Positions 52,486 to 61,493 are shown, counted from the stretch's first letter. The stretch: 64,000 bases of DNA from Paenalkalicoccus suaedae (GCF_006965545.2 NZ_CP041372.2:868001-932000); one strand, 5' to 3'. Translations and numbers: made by a program. The notes: a model not told the origin generated them from the letters alone.

Positions 52486-52509
52486 TACACCTATAAAAAA
52501 TCTGTCGAA

Positions 52510-52580
52510 CGTTCGTATAATATTGGGGATAAGGCCCAAAAGTTTCTACCGAATCACCGTAAATGATTCGACTACGAACG
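52510..52580 (+). promoter_or_regulatory. Guanine-class purine riboswitch (pbuG leader)
   Basis: P1 is CGTTCGTA (52510) with TACGAACG (52573). The core has TTGGGGATAAGGCCCAA, TTTCTACC, CCGTAAA and CGACTACGA. C before TACGA points to guanine or hypoxanthine. Behind it GATGAAG can pair with CTTCATC, and GCAAAGGCCTAG with CTAGGCCTTTGC (52637-52683), as alternative expression-platform stems. Confidence 0.92.
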
Positions 52581-52636
52581 ATGAAGCGAAACGGGCATTT
52601 TTGTGCGCAAATTTCCTTCATCGTCTCGTATGTGAA

Positions 52637-52683
52637 GCAAAGGCCTAGTTCTGTGAGTAACCCTCATAGATCTAGGCCTTTGC
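52637..52683 (+). terminator. Expression-platform hairpin before pbuG
   Basis: A 12-bp perfect stem, GCAAAGGCCTAG with CTAGGCCTTTGC. There is no long T-run, so it may act as a weak terminator. Confidence 0.5.
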
Positions 52684-52725
52684 TGTTGTATGTGAGACAG
52701 AAAAAACAACTATGAAGGAGTTTGA

Positions 52726-54042
52726 ATGATGGATCGTTACTTTCGCTTTGATGAATTAGGCACAAACTACAACCGAGAAATTATGGGAGGACTCACAACC
52801 TTCCTTGCTATGGCGTACATCCTATTCGTCAATCCGTCCATTTTAGCTGGAGCAGGAATGGATGAGTCAGCTGTCTTTGTTGCAACAGGACTTGCAGCTG
52901 CAATCGGAACAATAATTATGGGGCTATTAGCTCGCTATCCAATCGCACTCGCGCCAGGTATGGGGCTAAATGCATTCTTCACTTATTCCGTTGTAATTGG
53001 CCTAGGTATTCCTTGGGAAACCGCATTACTCGGCGTATTTATGTCAGGTATTATCTTTATTATTATTACATTAGTAGGAATTCGTGAGTTTATTATAAAC
53101 GCCATTCCAGCAGAGCTAAAGTATGCGGCTGGAGCAGGTATTGGACTATTTATTGCATTTATCGGATTACAAAACGCAGAGATCGTTGTTATGTCAGAGG
53201 CAACACTTGTTGAAGTTGGTAACCTTGGAAATCCAGCTACGTTACTTGCTATCTTCGGTGTAGTAATCACCGTTATTTTAATGACGATTGGCCTTAAGGG
53301 CGGTATCTTTTACGGAATGGTCATCACAGCTGTTATCGGTGTGATCTTCCAGGTCATCCCGATGCCAGGGGCTATCGTTGGACCAATTCCAAGCATTGCA
53401 CCAACATTTGGAGCAGCATTTGAACCGTTTGCGACACAAAGCTTAGGAGAAATCTTCACGATTCAATTATTAGTCGTTATCCTTACATTCTTATTCGTTG
53501 ATTTCTTTGACACAGCAGGAACGCTTTACGCCGTTGCCAATCAAGCTGGCTTTGTAAAAGACAATAAGCTACCACGCGCGCAGCGCGCGTTACTTGCAGA
53601 CTCTTCTGCAACATCAATCGGAGCTATTCTTGGTACTTCTACAACAACAGCGTACATTGAGTCTTCATCTGGTATTGCTGCAGGAGCTCGTACAGGATTT
53701 GCGTCGATCGTTACAGGGGCATTGTTCTTAGTTGCTCTTCTATTTTCACCTTTACTCGCAGTAGTAACAGAGTCTGTAACAGCACCAGCACTCATTATCG
53801 TTGGAGTCTTAATGGCCGGAGCAATTTCAAATATTGATTGGAAGAAGTTTGAGATTGCTGTACCAGCCTTCTTTACGATGATCGCTATGCCACTTACGTA
53901 CAGCATCGCGACAGGAATTGCACTCGGATTTATCATGTATCCGATCACGATGGTAGCAAAAGGACGTGCAAAAGAGGTTCACCCAATTATGTACGTACTC
54001 CTGGTAATTTTTGTTCTTTACTTTGTGTTCTTAGGAGAATAA
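52726..54042 (+). CDS. pbuG: Hypoxanthine/guanine permease (NCS2, AzgA-like)
   Basis: A membrane purine importer of 438 residues with about 12-14 helices. It begins YFRFDELGTNYNREIMGGLTTFL and has the AzgA-like motifs MGLNAFFTYSVV, LFVDFFDTAGTLYAVA and TSTTTAYIESSSGIAAGARTG. The proximity of guaA, the guanine-type riboswitch and the NCS2 type all agree with PbuG. GAAGGAG precedes the ATG pair. Confidence 0.96.
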   Translation: MMDRYFRFDELGTNYNREIMGGLTTFLAMAYILFVNPSILAGAGMDESAVFVATGLAAAIGTIIMGLLARYPIALAPGMGLNAFFTYSVVIGLGIPWETALLGVFMSGIIFIIITLVGIREFIINAIPAELKYAAGAGIGLFIAFIGLQNAEIVVMSEATLVEVGNLGNPATLLAIFGVVITVILMTIGLKGGIFYGMVITAVIGVIFQVIPMPGAIVGPIPSIAPTFGAAFEPFATQSLGEIFTIQLLVVILTFLFVDFFDTAGTLYAVANQAGFVKDNKLPRAQRALLADSSATSIGAILGTSTTTAYIESSSGIAAGARTGFASIVTGALFLVALLFSPLLAVVTESVTAPALIIVGVLMAGAISNIDWKKFEIAVPAFFTMIAMPLTYSIATGIALGFIMYPITMVAKGRAKEVHPIMYVLLVIFVLYFVFLGE

Positions 54043-54054
54043 CCGTTAACCCCA

Positions 54055-54092
54055 GACGACTCAAGGCTTCATCGCCTTGAGCGTCTTTTTTT
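54055..54092 (+). terminator. Terminator of pbuG
   Basis: CTCAAGGC pairs with GCCTTGAG, followed by TC and seven T. Confidence 0.88.
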
Positions 54093-54159
54093 ATGCGCGA
54101 ATTCAGCGTGCATGATCTCTATCCATCTTTTCCATACTAAACAAAAAGGAGGGCGTAGC

Positions 54160-55212
54160 ATGGTCATGATAGCAAATGTTGGAATAGCAGAAGCCCCATA
54201 CTCCTACACACAGGAGCAGGTGAAGCAGGCAATCGCGCCGATCTTTGAAGAAGCGGTCGGAACCAAAAAGGCAGAACGTCTCCTCCGTGTCTTTGACGAC
54301 AATGGCATGGAGACAAGACAGTTTGTTGAACCGCTTGAAAATATCCAGCAGAATCGAAGCTTTGCAACGAAAAATGCCATCTACCATGACGCTGCGTTCA
54401 CCCTCGCAAAGAACGCCATAGAAGCGACAGTCCCTACAGCACTCATGGGTGAAATCGACGCAATTATTTGCGTAACAAGCACCGGTATTCAAACCCCATC
54501 TCTAGACGTACGCTTGATCAACGAGCTACCGCTTCACTTCCAGATCCAGCGTATGCCACTTTGGGGCCTCGGATGCGCTGGAGGAGCCATTGGTATGAGC
54601 CGAGCCTATGATTATTGCAAAGCTCATCCACATGCCAAAGTGCTCCTCGTCACAGTCGAATGCTGTAGCACCACCTACACCCCTCAAGACCTCACTAAAA
54701 GTAATCTCATCGGCACCTGCCTCTTCGGCGATGGAGCCGCGTGCGCCGTCCTTGGGGGAGATTTGGCCGACTGGTCCAAATGGGAGCTCCCAACTTCAAC
54801 CCCTACTATTTTAAAAACCGCATCCTTCCTCCTTCCAGAATCAGAGGACGTGATGGGATGGGGAGTAGAGGAAGACGGGCTGCGAGTGATCTTCTCCAAG
54901 GACATACCTGGCATTGTCCAAAGCTTTATGCCAGGCGTTTTGCACGCGTTTGGGTATTCGTTTGATCATTTAGTCGCTCATCCTGGAGGGAGAAAGGTGT
55001 TAGACGCCTTTGAAGAAGCGCTGCAGGTAACACCCGAGCAAACAAAGCCAGCTAGAGAGGTCCTAAAGCGCCACGGAAACATGTCGTCCCCAACCGTACT
55101 ATTTGTACTAAAAGAATTACTTGAATCAAAAGGAAGTGGCCTTATGGTTGCAATGGGACCAGGATTTTGTGCGGAAATACTTGCATTAGAGTGGAGGGAG
55201 ACGGTAAGATGA
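54160..55212 (+). CDS. bcsA: Type III polyketide synthase (BpsA/BcsA-like)
   Basis: A chalcone-synthase-like enzyme of 350 residues that condenses long-chain acyl starters with malonyl-CoA to alkylpyrones. The Cys-His-Asn triad is in place: Cys139 in LWGLGCAGGA, His274 in VAHPGGRKV, Asn307 in RHGNMSSPTV. The ATG at 54160 has AAAAAGGAGGG; the frame from 54112 includes the preceding region and is not used. Its stop overlaps the next gene, a pyrone methyltransferase, as in B. subtilis bcsA-ypbQ (BpsA-BpsB). Confidence 0.93.
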   Translation: MVMIANVGIAEAPYSYTQEQVKQAIAPIFEEAVGTKKAERLLRVFDDNGMETRQFVEPLENIQQNRSFATKNAIYHDAAFTLAKNAIEATVPTALMGEIDAIICVTSTGIQTPSLDVRLINELPLHFQIQRMPLWGLGCAGGAIGMSRAYDYCKAHPHAKVLLVTVECCSTTYTPQDLTKSNLIGTCLFGDGAACAVLGGDLADWSKWELPTSTPTILKTASFLLPESEDVMGWGVEEDGLRVIFSKDIPGIVQSFMPGVLHAFGYSFDHLVAHPGGRKVLDAFEEALQVTPEQTKPAREVLKRHGNMSSPTVLFVLKELLESKGSGLMVAMGPGFCAEILALEWRETVR

Positions 55213-55715
55213 TTATCCTACTAGTTTTTATTGTCATACAAAGGCTCTTAGAGCTTGTCTTAGCAAAGCGAAATGAACGGTCTTTAAAAGCAAAAGGAGC
55301 CGTTGAATTTGGTAAACGGCACTATCCATTAATGATTGCACTTCACGCAGGTTTTTTCCTATCGTTAGCGGCAGAGTGGCTGACAGGCGCGGGCGAGCTT
55401 CATGCCTACAGTGCCGTGCTGCTCGTCGCTTTCTTTTTGCTTCAATTTATACGAGTTTGGATCCTTTATTCATTAGGTGATCATTGGAATACGAAAGTGT
55501 TAGTTATACCAGGAGCACCACTAATTAAACGGGGACCGTACAAATATTGGCTAAAGCATCCGAACTATGTAGTAGTAATGGCTGAAATGTTTGTACTTGT
55601 TCTATTATTTCAAGCATACTTTACAGGAGTTGTATTTTTGCTGTTTAAATTACTCTTCCTCACCTATATTCGTATTCCATTAGAAGAACAAGCATTACGT
55701 TGGTCGAGAGAATAG
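55209..55715 (+). CDS. ypbQ: Isoprenylcysteine carboxyl methyltransferase-type alkylpyrone methyltransferase (BpsB/YpbQ-like)
   Basis: A membrane methyltransferase of 168 residues with four or five helices and the ICMT pattern GPYKYWLKHPNYVVVMAE, then a late RIPLEEQAL with the conserved Glu. In B. subtilis the homologue O-methylates the pyrone products of the upstream synthase. The start lies in an ATGA overlap with bcsA, so the pair is coupled. Confidence 0.9.
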   Translation: MIILLVFIVIQRLLELVLAKRNERSLKAKGAVEFGKRHYPLMIALHAGFFLSLAAEWLTGAGELHAYSAVLLVAFFLLQFIRVWILYSLGDHWNTKVLVIPGAPLIKRGPYKYWLKHPNYVVVMAEMFVLVLLFQAYFTGVVFLLFKLLFLTYIRIPLEEQALRWSRE

Positions 55716-55802
55716 GGCTTAACATGTAGGTGTTCTAGTTCTTAAGACGTACAACGAATGCGCATAAATCTGTTATGATGGAAAGAAAAAGGAGCTTTTC
55801 TG

Positions 55803-55994
55803 TTGGCTAAAAAGAAATTTTACGTAAATGAGAACGAAACAATTGATCAATGCTTAGAACGAATGAAACAGGAAGGCTACATGCCAGTAAGAAGGATGGA
55901 AGAGCCTGTCTTAAAAGAAGTAAAACGTAATGGCAAAATGGACGTCGAGGTTAGCCACCAGCGTATCGTTTTTGTTGGTCAGGAGCTGTCATAA
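55803..55994 (+). CDS. yebG: NETI motif-containing protein
   Basis: A 63-residue protein with the family signature VNENETIDQCLERMKQEGY close to the N-terminus, followed by PVRRMEEP. Function unknown. The start is TTG, with AAAGGAGC upstream. In B. subtilis the homologue lies just before purE; here a Nudix gene, a membrane-protein gene and repeats have come between. The stop shares one base with the next start. Confidence 0.88.
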   Translation: MAKKKFYVNENETIDQCLERMKQEGYMPVRRMEEPVLKEVKRNGKMDVEVSHQRIVFVGQELS

Positions 55995-56581
55995 TGGAAT
56001 ATATCATGGCAGTAGACGAAAATAGACAACCTATCCGCCCTTATTCACGCGACGAGATTCACAGTTTAGGACTCTGGCATGAAACCTTTCAGTGCTGGCT
56101 TGTGTATAAACAAGGGGGAGAGGTCCACGTCCTTTTCCAAAAGCGCAGTGAGAGTAAGAAGGATTTTGCTAGTCTTTACGACATCACTGCCGCAGGCCAT
56201 CTCCTCTCGAATGAAACGGTCACTGACGGCATTAGAGAGTTACACGAAGAGCTAGGGATTGATGTATCCTTTACAGATTTGGATAAGGTTGGGGTCATTC
56301 AGGACGTGATCATAACAGACTCTTTTAGGGACTATGAGTTTGCTCACGTTTTTACATATGAGCTTCACACGTGGCCGATTGCGTTCGATATACAAGTAGA
56401 AGAAGTAGATAGCATTGTCTCTATGCCTCTTAAGGAAATGAAGAAGCTTATTAACGGTGAGAACGCACAGGCATTTACAGATGATTCCACACAAATTTTT
56501 GTGCAAAAATCGCAACTTGTGCCGCATTCTGACGTCTATTTAAAAGAGGTTTACGAATATATTAAAAAAAGGTATACATAG
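55994..56581 (+). CDS. Nudix hydrolase
   Basis: A pyrophosphohydrolase of 195 residues. The Nudix box is readable as GHLLSNETVTDGIRELHEELGI (G-x5-E-x7-REL-x-EE-x-GI, near residues 68-90). The first part (VDENRQPIRPYSRDEIHSLG) resembles isopentenyl-diphosphate-isomerase-like Nudix proteins of the YfcD type, so a diphosphate of an alcohol or nucleotide may be the substrate. The start at 55994 overlaps the NETI gene; ATG 56006 is an alternative. Confidence 0.88.
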   Translation: MEYIMAVDENRQPIRPYSRDEIHSLGLWHETFQCWLVYKQGGEVHVLFQKRSESKKDFASLYDITAAGHLLSNETVTDGIRELHEELGIDVSFTDLDKVGVIQDVIITDSFRDYEFAHVFTYELHTWPIAFDIQVEEVDSIVSMPLKEMKKLINGENAQAFTDDSTQIFVQKSQLVPHSDVYLKEVYEYIKKRYT

Positions 56582-56613
56582 ATGGAGAATTTTTTTAGAA
56601 AGGAGGGGTTGTA

Positions 56614-57330
56614 TTGCAGGTGTTTTTATTTATCGTTAGCTTCGGACTATTAGTTGCTGGAGTAACGTTGTTTTCATGGCAGCTAGTGAATAAGAAGTCC
56701 AAACGACTATCGATAGCACTTCTCATCTCTTCGGTTTTGTCCTTAATTATCTTCCTTTTAGTATTAGACGACCAAGAGAACACCTATGATGACAACCCTG
56801 TCGCAACGAACAATTACGCAGAGCGATTTGCGCAAGACGTACCTAGTATCACGAATGGACAGATACAGCTACCAGCGCGCACGTTTGATTTCGTCTCAGA
56901 CAATGTCCTCTTATTTTCACCCGAATCAGAGGTCGACAATGTTATTGAAAATGCAACGACAGCAAACTACCGTGAGCTCTCTGATAGCATTGAGCCGTTT
57001 AACCGAGAAATTGTCACGACGGCAGGCATGGTCGATCGCTACGAATCCATGCTACGTGACGGCATGTCTTATGCATTTATATCGATCATTGATCTTGAAG
57101 GTAACCACTATACACAACTCCAATACAAGCAGCCAGGCGCACTCGAAGAAGGCGAAGTTGTCGCCCTTTATGGAGTCCCCGTAGGCGAGTTTAAGCTAAC
57201 AACCAGTGAAGGCGAAGAAATCAATTCCATGCTGTTGTTAGGTATTCACAGCGAACGAGGCTGGGGCCAAACCCATCCGTTTTATACAAAGAAAGCCATT
57301 CTCTATTTTTTAGGGAATGGCTTTCTTTAG
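56614..57330 (+). CDS. Uncharacterised membrane-anchored protein
   Basis: Two N-terminal helices (about 3-23 and 33-53) precede an acidic extracytoplasmic domain of about 180 residues. I do not recognise the family. The start is TTG with AAAGGAGGGG upstream. The last 12 codons (AILYFLGNGFL and stop) coincide with a terminator hairpin, so the original stop may have lain earlier and been lost. Confidence 0.75.
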   Translation: MQVFLFIVSFGLLVAGVTLFSWQLVNKKSKRLSIALLISSVLSLIIFLLVLDDQENTYDDNPVATNNYAERFAQDVPSITNGQIQLPARTFDFVSDNVLLFSPESEVDNVIENATTANYRELSDSIEPFNREIVTTAGMVDRYESMLRDGMSYAFISIIDLEGNHYTQLQYKQPGALEEGEVVALYGVPVGEFKLTTSEGEEINSMLLLGIHSERGWGQTHPFYTKKAILYFLGNGFL

Positions 57331-57331
57331 T
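57293..57331 (+). terminator. Terminator overlapping the end of a coding region
   Basis: GAAAGCCATTC pairs with GAATGGCTTTC; both arms are inside the reading frame and the stop codon lies just behind them. Confidence 0.75.
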
Positions 57332-57354
57332 TTTGTTTTCTAAGTTCAAAGGCA

Positions 57355-57520
57355 GCACCAGGACCACCGGTCCTCCTGCGCTCCCGGCTGGCGCTTTCCT
57401 GAGGAGCTAGCTCAACTATTTCGAACGGCCAAACCAATGGCCGTTCGAAAGGATTTTCGCTGCGCGAAAGTACTCCTCTAGGAGACGCCAGCCTTCGCTC
57501 CGGAGAACCGGAGGTCACGG
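57355..57520. repeat. Palindromic block B, solitary copy
   Basis: Outer arms CCGGTCCTCC with GGAGAACCGG, inner arms GGCTGGCG (57386) with CGCCAGCC (57486), and hairpin CGAACGGCC/GGCCGTTCG (57422-57447) around AAACCAAT. Near-identical in the centre to the copies at 38330 and, reversed, 25165. Confidence 0.87.
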
Positions 57521-57655
57521 TGAATTATCAAAAATAGGTGAAAGAACTTTCACTACAAGCATAGCGAAGTGGTCAATGGTTTAACTTTAAGGTTAATTTA
57601 TATGTAGGAGCCATGCACTAGACAAAAAATCAAACATTTTAAAGAAAGCTACCTA
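57521..57655. other. Short intergenic region
   Basis: No gene or clear structure is visible between the B copy and the stop of the minus-strand hydrolase. Confidence 0.4.
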
Positions 57656-58510
57656 CTAATACGTTTCAAACCATTCTTCAATTGCCCTATGATATTCTGA
57701 GAAATAATTATCAAGTCCATGATCCCCGTCTTCGTAGCTAATTAACTTAACTACCTGTCCGTTTTCATTCATGGCTTGATAAAGCTGTAAGGATTGCTCA
57801 AAAGGAACACGTTCATCTATCTCACCATGAATGAGAAGAAGTGGCGAAGTAATATCTTCGGACCAATTAATAGCGGAACGTCTCTCATATTCTTCAGGAA
57901 CTTCTGATGGATGTCCGACCAGTTCAACTAACTCTTGTCTCATAGCAAGACCTCGCGCTTCATATGATCCAAGCAAATCTGAAACCCCACCTGTCGTAGC
58001 CGCTGCATTAATAGGCATGCCTTCTTGGATTGCACGATAAGTCATCAGCCCCCCACGAGAAATACCCAACATATACGTATTCTCTTCATCAGCAAATTCC
58101 AATTCCCTTGCTACATGTTGAAGTTGAAGGACGTCATTCACATCATCGCCGCCATATTCATCTATACCTTCGCTGTTACCACCTTCACGATATTGACTAG
58201 AAATAACTGTATAACCTCTTTCAGCCCAAAGGGATTGATAATGTAGCCATTCTTCTTCTATCTCACCATAATCCCGATTGCCACCACGATTAATAATTAA
58301 AGTAGGATATTTTTCTTCTGTATTGCTAGGACTAGCCACAAATCCCTCTATTAGATAGTCGTCACTTTCGTAAACTATTCTCCAGGTATTTACATCATTA
58401 TTGGTTGATAAGTTTTCTAGTAACTCTTTTTCGACTAATACTTCTTTTTCCTCGGAGGAACATGCTGAAGCAATTAACACTATTCCTAATAAACTAGATT
58501 TCTTTAACAT
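57656..58510 (-). CDS. Probable lipoprotein alpha/beta hydrolase (S9 peptidase-like)
   Basis: The 284 residues start with a lipoprotein-like signal (MLKKSSLLGIVLIASAC; lipobox weak at -3) and continue as a prolyl-oligopeptidase-type hydrolase: nucleophile in GISRGGLMTY, Asp in HGEIDERVPFEQS, His in DGDHGLD. An extracellular esterase or peptidase anchored to the membrane is likely. ATG 58510 is preferred because GAGAGGAG lies before it; the longer frame from 58543 has no site. Confidence 0.85.
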   Translation of the reverse strand: MLKKSSLLGIVLIASACSSEEKEVLVEKELLENLSTNNDVNTWRIVYESDDYLIEGFVASPSNTEEKYPTLIINRGGNRDYGEIEEEWLHYQSLWAERGYTVISSQYREGGNSEGIDEYGGDDVNDVLQLQHVARELEFADEENTYMLGISRGGLMTYRAIQEGMPINAAATTGGVSDLLGSYEARGLAMRQELVELVGHPSEVPEEYERRSAINWSEDITSPLLLIHGEIDERVPFEQSLQLYQAMNENGQVVKLISYEDGDHGLDNYFSEYHRAIEEWFETY

Positions 58511-58698
58511 TATGTCACTCCTCTCTTTTACACGTACGATCATTTATGTAAAAAGTTTCAAACGATTTAGTGCTACTATGTTCGTTTGCTAAAAGTCACG
58601 CAGTTAGTTGATTTTGCTAATTGTTGATGAATGTATTTTTTTGAATCGTATTAGTGCGCAATAACGTAGATGTATTTATTAATAGAGGAGGAACGCAA

Positions 58699-58917
58699 AT
58701 GGTACATACGTTACTTATCATCGGATTAATTTGTATTATTATTTCAGCCATATTTATTGGAGCTTTCCCAAACGAACCGAGACCACATGTGCAACGTAGA
58801 CCCGACTTTCACTCCGAAACGGCTGACCATCGTCATTTCAGAACGAAAGCCGCAATGATCTTAGGACTAGTTGGATTAATTTTCTTCGGAATAGCAGGAT
58901 TGCTATACATCCTTTAA
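58699..58917 (+). CDS. Small two-helix membrane protein
   Basis: The 72 residues show helix 1 (about 3-23), a polar His/Arg-rich loop (NEPRPHVQRRPDFHSETADH) and helix 2 (about 50-70). ATG 58699 is supported by AGAGGAGGAA. No family is recognised. The composite repeat starts directly behind its stop. Confidence 0.7.
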   Translation: MVHTLLIIGLICIIISAIFIGAFPNEPRPHVQRRPDFHSETADHRHFRTKAAMILGLVGLIFFGIAGLLYIL

Positions 58918-58919
58918 AC

Positions 58920-59550
58920 AAGACAGACCTTCGCTACGAAGAATTGAAGGTAACGACCTTTTTTTCACGAACGCTTTTTAAAATTACATTATTAGGTGAA
59001 TGGTCATTGCCATTATTCAAGAGCACCTCTTGCTCACGGTACATTCATCTCGTATATAGTACATAAACTTTTTATACGGTACATAAATCTCGCATAGCGT
59101 ACATTTATTAAAGAAACTAAGCCTCAACGTACATTCATTCTGAATACGGTACATTTATTTTTTATACGGTACATACATCTTGCGTACGGTACATAAAAAC
59201 CTCCATTGCTAAAGAGCCACTAATATACAACCATCTTTTCAAATAAAGAAGAGCTTTTCCACAAAGAGGAAGGTTCTTTTCTAATGCTCTTTTTAAATCA
59301 AACGCAGAGCTGGCAGACCCGGAGGACATTCGGAGACAATCCATAGGGGAAAGAGGTTTTTGAGATCCCACAGGAGGCGCTTAGGGTAAGGCGACAGCCG
59401 CGCCCTGCCGACGAGGCAGCTCAAAGACCGGCCCTATGGATGTCGTAGAGTGTTCGTAGGGCTGACAGCTAGGAGAGCAGTTTTAAACAAATTAGCACTT
59501 AATCAATTTAGCCCGAAGGGCTTGTTCTTAAAAACTAGTTAGCACTTGAT
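58920..59550 (+). repeat. Composite intergenic repeat, second forward copy (block B truncated)
   Basis: Only the right end of block B remains (58922-58958, CCTTCGCTACGAAG and GAATTGAAGGTAACG). The spacer repeats TTACATTATTAGG and AGAGCACCTCTTG of the 30-kb copy. Eight array units begin at 59036, 59056, 59076, 59096, 59126, 59146, 59166 and 59186; all steps are 20 bp except one of 30. A hairpin and block A (59297-59500) follow, and the ACTAGTTAGCACTTGATCAA tail occurs at about 59535. Confidence 0.85.
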
Positions 59551-59584
59551 CAATTGCAGCTCAAAGAACGCAAGGAAACAACCA

Positions 59585-59629
59585 AAAACCGAACAATGAA
59601 ACGTCAGACATGTATTATTGTTCGAAAAT
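59585..59629 (+). promoter_or_regulatory. PurR operator (two facing PurBoxes) of the pur operon
   Basis: AAAACCGAACAAT at 59585-59597 matches the PurBox consensus fully. Facing it, ATTGTTCGAAAAT at 59617-59629 matches with one change in the core. They are 19 bases apart, just upstream of the promoter. Confidence 0.8.
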
Positions 59630-59632
59630 AGG

Positions 59633-59662
59633 TTGACCAGTTCGACAAAATCCTGCTATGAT
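59633..59662 (+). promoter_or_regulatory. SigA promoter of the pur operon
   Basis: TTGACC at 59633 and TATGAT at 59657, 18 bases apart. Confidence 0.75.
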
Positions 59663-59679
59663 AAACAAAGATGAAATGA

Positions 59680-59748
59680 CCTCATATAAAGTTGGGAATA
59701 TGGCCCAACAGTTTCTACCCAATGCCCGAAAAGCGATGGACTATGAGG
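59680..59748 (+). promoter_or_regulatory. Guanine-class purine riboswitch (purE leader)
   Basis: P1 is CCTCATA with TATGAGG. P2 is TTGGGAATATGGCCCAA. The conserved TTTCTACCC and GGACTATGAGG follow. C before TATGA marks guanine or hypoxanthine specificity. Confidence 0.92.
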
Positions 59749-59832
59749 AGAATACGATGCACGCACGTCGACAGATTCGATGTGCTTCGCAGGATGCTGC
59801 ACGTTTAACCGTGTGCAATAATCTGACGTCGT

Positions 59833-59875
59833 GTGTCTTATTGTCCTCCTAAACAGGGCATAAGACACTTTTTTT
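59833..59875 (+). terminator. Attenuator terminator before purE
   Basis: GTGTCTTA pairs with TAAGACAC, with extra pairing GTCC/GGGC, followed by seven T; the guanine-bound riboswitch should favour it. Confidence 0.88.
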
Positions 59876-59898
59876 ATGGCCAAAAAAGGAGCGATTTG

Positions 59899-60384
59899 AT
59901 GACGAAGAAGGTTGGCGTGATAATGGGTTCCACCTCCGATTGGGAGACAATGAAGCATGCAACAGACGTATTAGAAGAACTCCACATCCCGTTCGAAGCA
60001 AAGGTTGTATCCGCGCATCGAACGCCAGACTTGATGTTTGATTACGCCGAAAAAGCGGCGGATCGAGGAATTGAAGTGATTATTGCAGGTGCAGGTGGTG
60101 CTGCGCACCTTCCAGGAATGGTTGCAGCCAAGACACTACTACCCGTTATCGGAGTGCCTGTTCAATCTAAAGCATTGAATGGACTTGATTCCTTACTATC
60201 TATTGTACAAATGCCAGCTGGAGTTCCAGTGGCGACCGTTGCAATTGGGAGAGCTGGAGCTGCGAACGCTGGGCTTTTAGCAGCGCAACAGCTTGCGGTA
60301 CATGACGCGGAAATCCGTTCAAAGCTTCAGGCGCGCCGTGATAAAAAACGTGAAGAAATCCTAGCTGAGGGGGACTTAGCGTGA
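59899..60384 (+). CDS. purE: N5-carboxyaminoimidazole ribonucleotide mutase
   Basis: It converts N5-CAIR to CAIR in purine synthesis. The 161 residues carry [17 protein letters not shown] at the N-terminus, SAHRTPD and [12 protein letters not shown], all class-I PurE hallmarks. The ATG at 59899 has AAAAAAGGAGC; the frame upstream to 59833 runs through the attenuator and is not used. First gene of the pur operon; its stop overlaps purK (GTGA). Confidence 0.98.
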   Translation: MTKKVGVIMGSTSDWETMKHATDVLEELHIPFEAKVVSAHRTPDLMFDYAEKAADRGIEVIIAGAGGAAHLPGMVAAKTLLPVIGVPVQSKALNGLDSLLSIVQMPAGVPVATVAIGRAGAANAGLLAAQQLAVHDAEIRSKLQARRDKKREEILAEGDLA

Positions 60385-61493
60385 CGTTTATAAAGCCAGG
60401 GAGCACGATCGGAATTTTAGGCGGAGGCCAGCTTGGAAGAATGATGGCGTTATCTGCTCGCAATATGGGCTATCGTATTTCTGTCCTTGAGCCTCAAAAG
60501 GATTCACCGTGTGGGCAAGTAGCAGATCACGAAGTGGTCGCAGCCTACGATGATAAGCAAGGTGCCGAGGATTTGAGCTGTGATGTGCTTACGTACGAAT
60601 TTGAAAACATAAGTGCTGAGACAGCCGATCATCTAGCAAGCTCGCTTCATTTCCCGCAGGGGAGTAAGCTTCTCTTAATCAGTCAAGACAGGCTGCGTGA
60701 GAAAGAGGCGATTGAGTCTTACGGGTTACCGGTTGCGCCTTACAAAAAGGTAGAGTCTGATACCGACTTAGCGGATGCGGTGTCGGCGCTGGGGCTTCCT
60801 CTAGTGGTGAAGACAACGCGCGGTGGCTATGATGGGAAAGGTCAACTTGTTATCAATAAGGGTGACGAGGTTTCTGTCAGAGAGCTAGAGGATAATGGGC
60901 CGTTTGTGGCGGAGCAGTGGATTCCGTTTGACTGTGAGGTGTCGGTGATTGTGACGCGCAGTGTGTCGGGGGAGACGGCGACGTTCCCGGTTGCTGAGAA
61001 TATTCATCGGAATGGCATTTTGCATCAGTCGATTGTGCCGGCTAGAGTCTCGGATGAGGTGCAGGAGAGGGCTCGAAAGGCAGCGTTGACGCTTGCGGAG
61101 TCGGTCTCACTAGTTGGGACACTAGCGGTTGAGATGTTTGTGCGAGACGGAGAGATTGTCATTAATGAGATCGCGCCAAGACCGCATAACTCTGGGCATT
61201 ACACGATGAATGCGTGTGCGACGTCGCAGTTTGAGCAGCATATTCGTGCGATTTGTGACTGGCCGCTGGGGGAAACGACGTTACTTACTCCTACAGTGAT
61301 GGTGAATTTGATTGGTGACGAAGTAGAGCGTGCGGTGGAGATGCGCAAAGAGTTAGGGAGTGCAGCCCACGTACATATATATGGAAAGAAAGAAGCAAGA
61401 CCTGGACGGAAGATGGGGCACGTAAACGTGTTGACGTCAGACGTTGAGGCGACATTAGAGCAGTTGAACGTATTAGAGGAGGCAAAATCATGA
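60381..61493 (+). CDS. purK: N5-carboxyaminoimidazole ribonucleotide synthase
   Basis: An ATP-grasp enzyme of 370 residues that carboxylates AIR at N5. [16 protein letters not shown] opens it, [12 protein letters not shown] is the ATP-grasp loop, and [17 protein letters not shown] is the metal and substrate region. It uses a GTG start that overlaps the end of purE, and its own end overlaps purB. The GC-rich, CG-repeated codon use in the last third is mildly different from the first part. Confidence 0.97.
   Translation: MTFIKPGSTIGILGGGQLGRMMALSARNMGYRISVLEPQKDSPCGQVADHEVVAAYDDKQGAEDLSCDVLTYEFENISAETADHLASSLHFPQGSKLLLISQDRLREKEAIESYGLPVAPYKKVESDTDLADAVSALGLPLVVKTTRGGYDGKGQLVINKGDEVSVRELEDNGPFVAEQWIPFDCEVSVIVTRSVSGETATFPVAENIHRNGILHQSIVPARVSDEVQERARKAALTLAESVSLVGTLAVEMFVRDGEIVINEIAPRPHNSGHYTMNACATSQFEQHIRAICDWPLGETTLLTPTVMVNLIGDEVERAVEMRKELGSAAHVHIYGKKEARPGRKMGHVNVLTSDVEATLEQLNVLEEAKS

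Noticed and set aside
53541-53948. Minus-strand ORF of 135 codons
   Set aside because: It is a shadow of pbuG in the opposite frame; hydrophobic codons of the permease create it.
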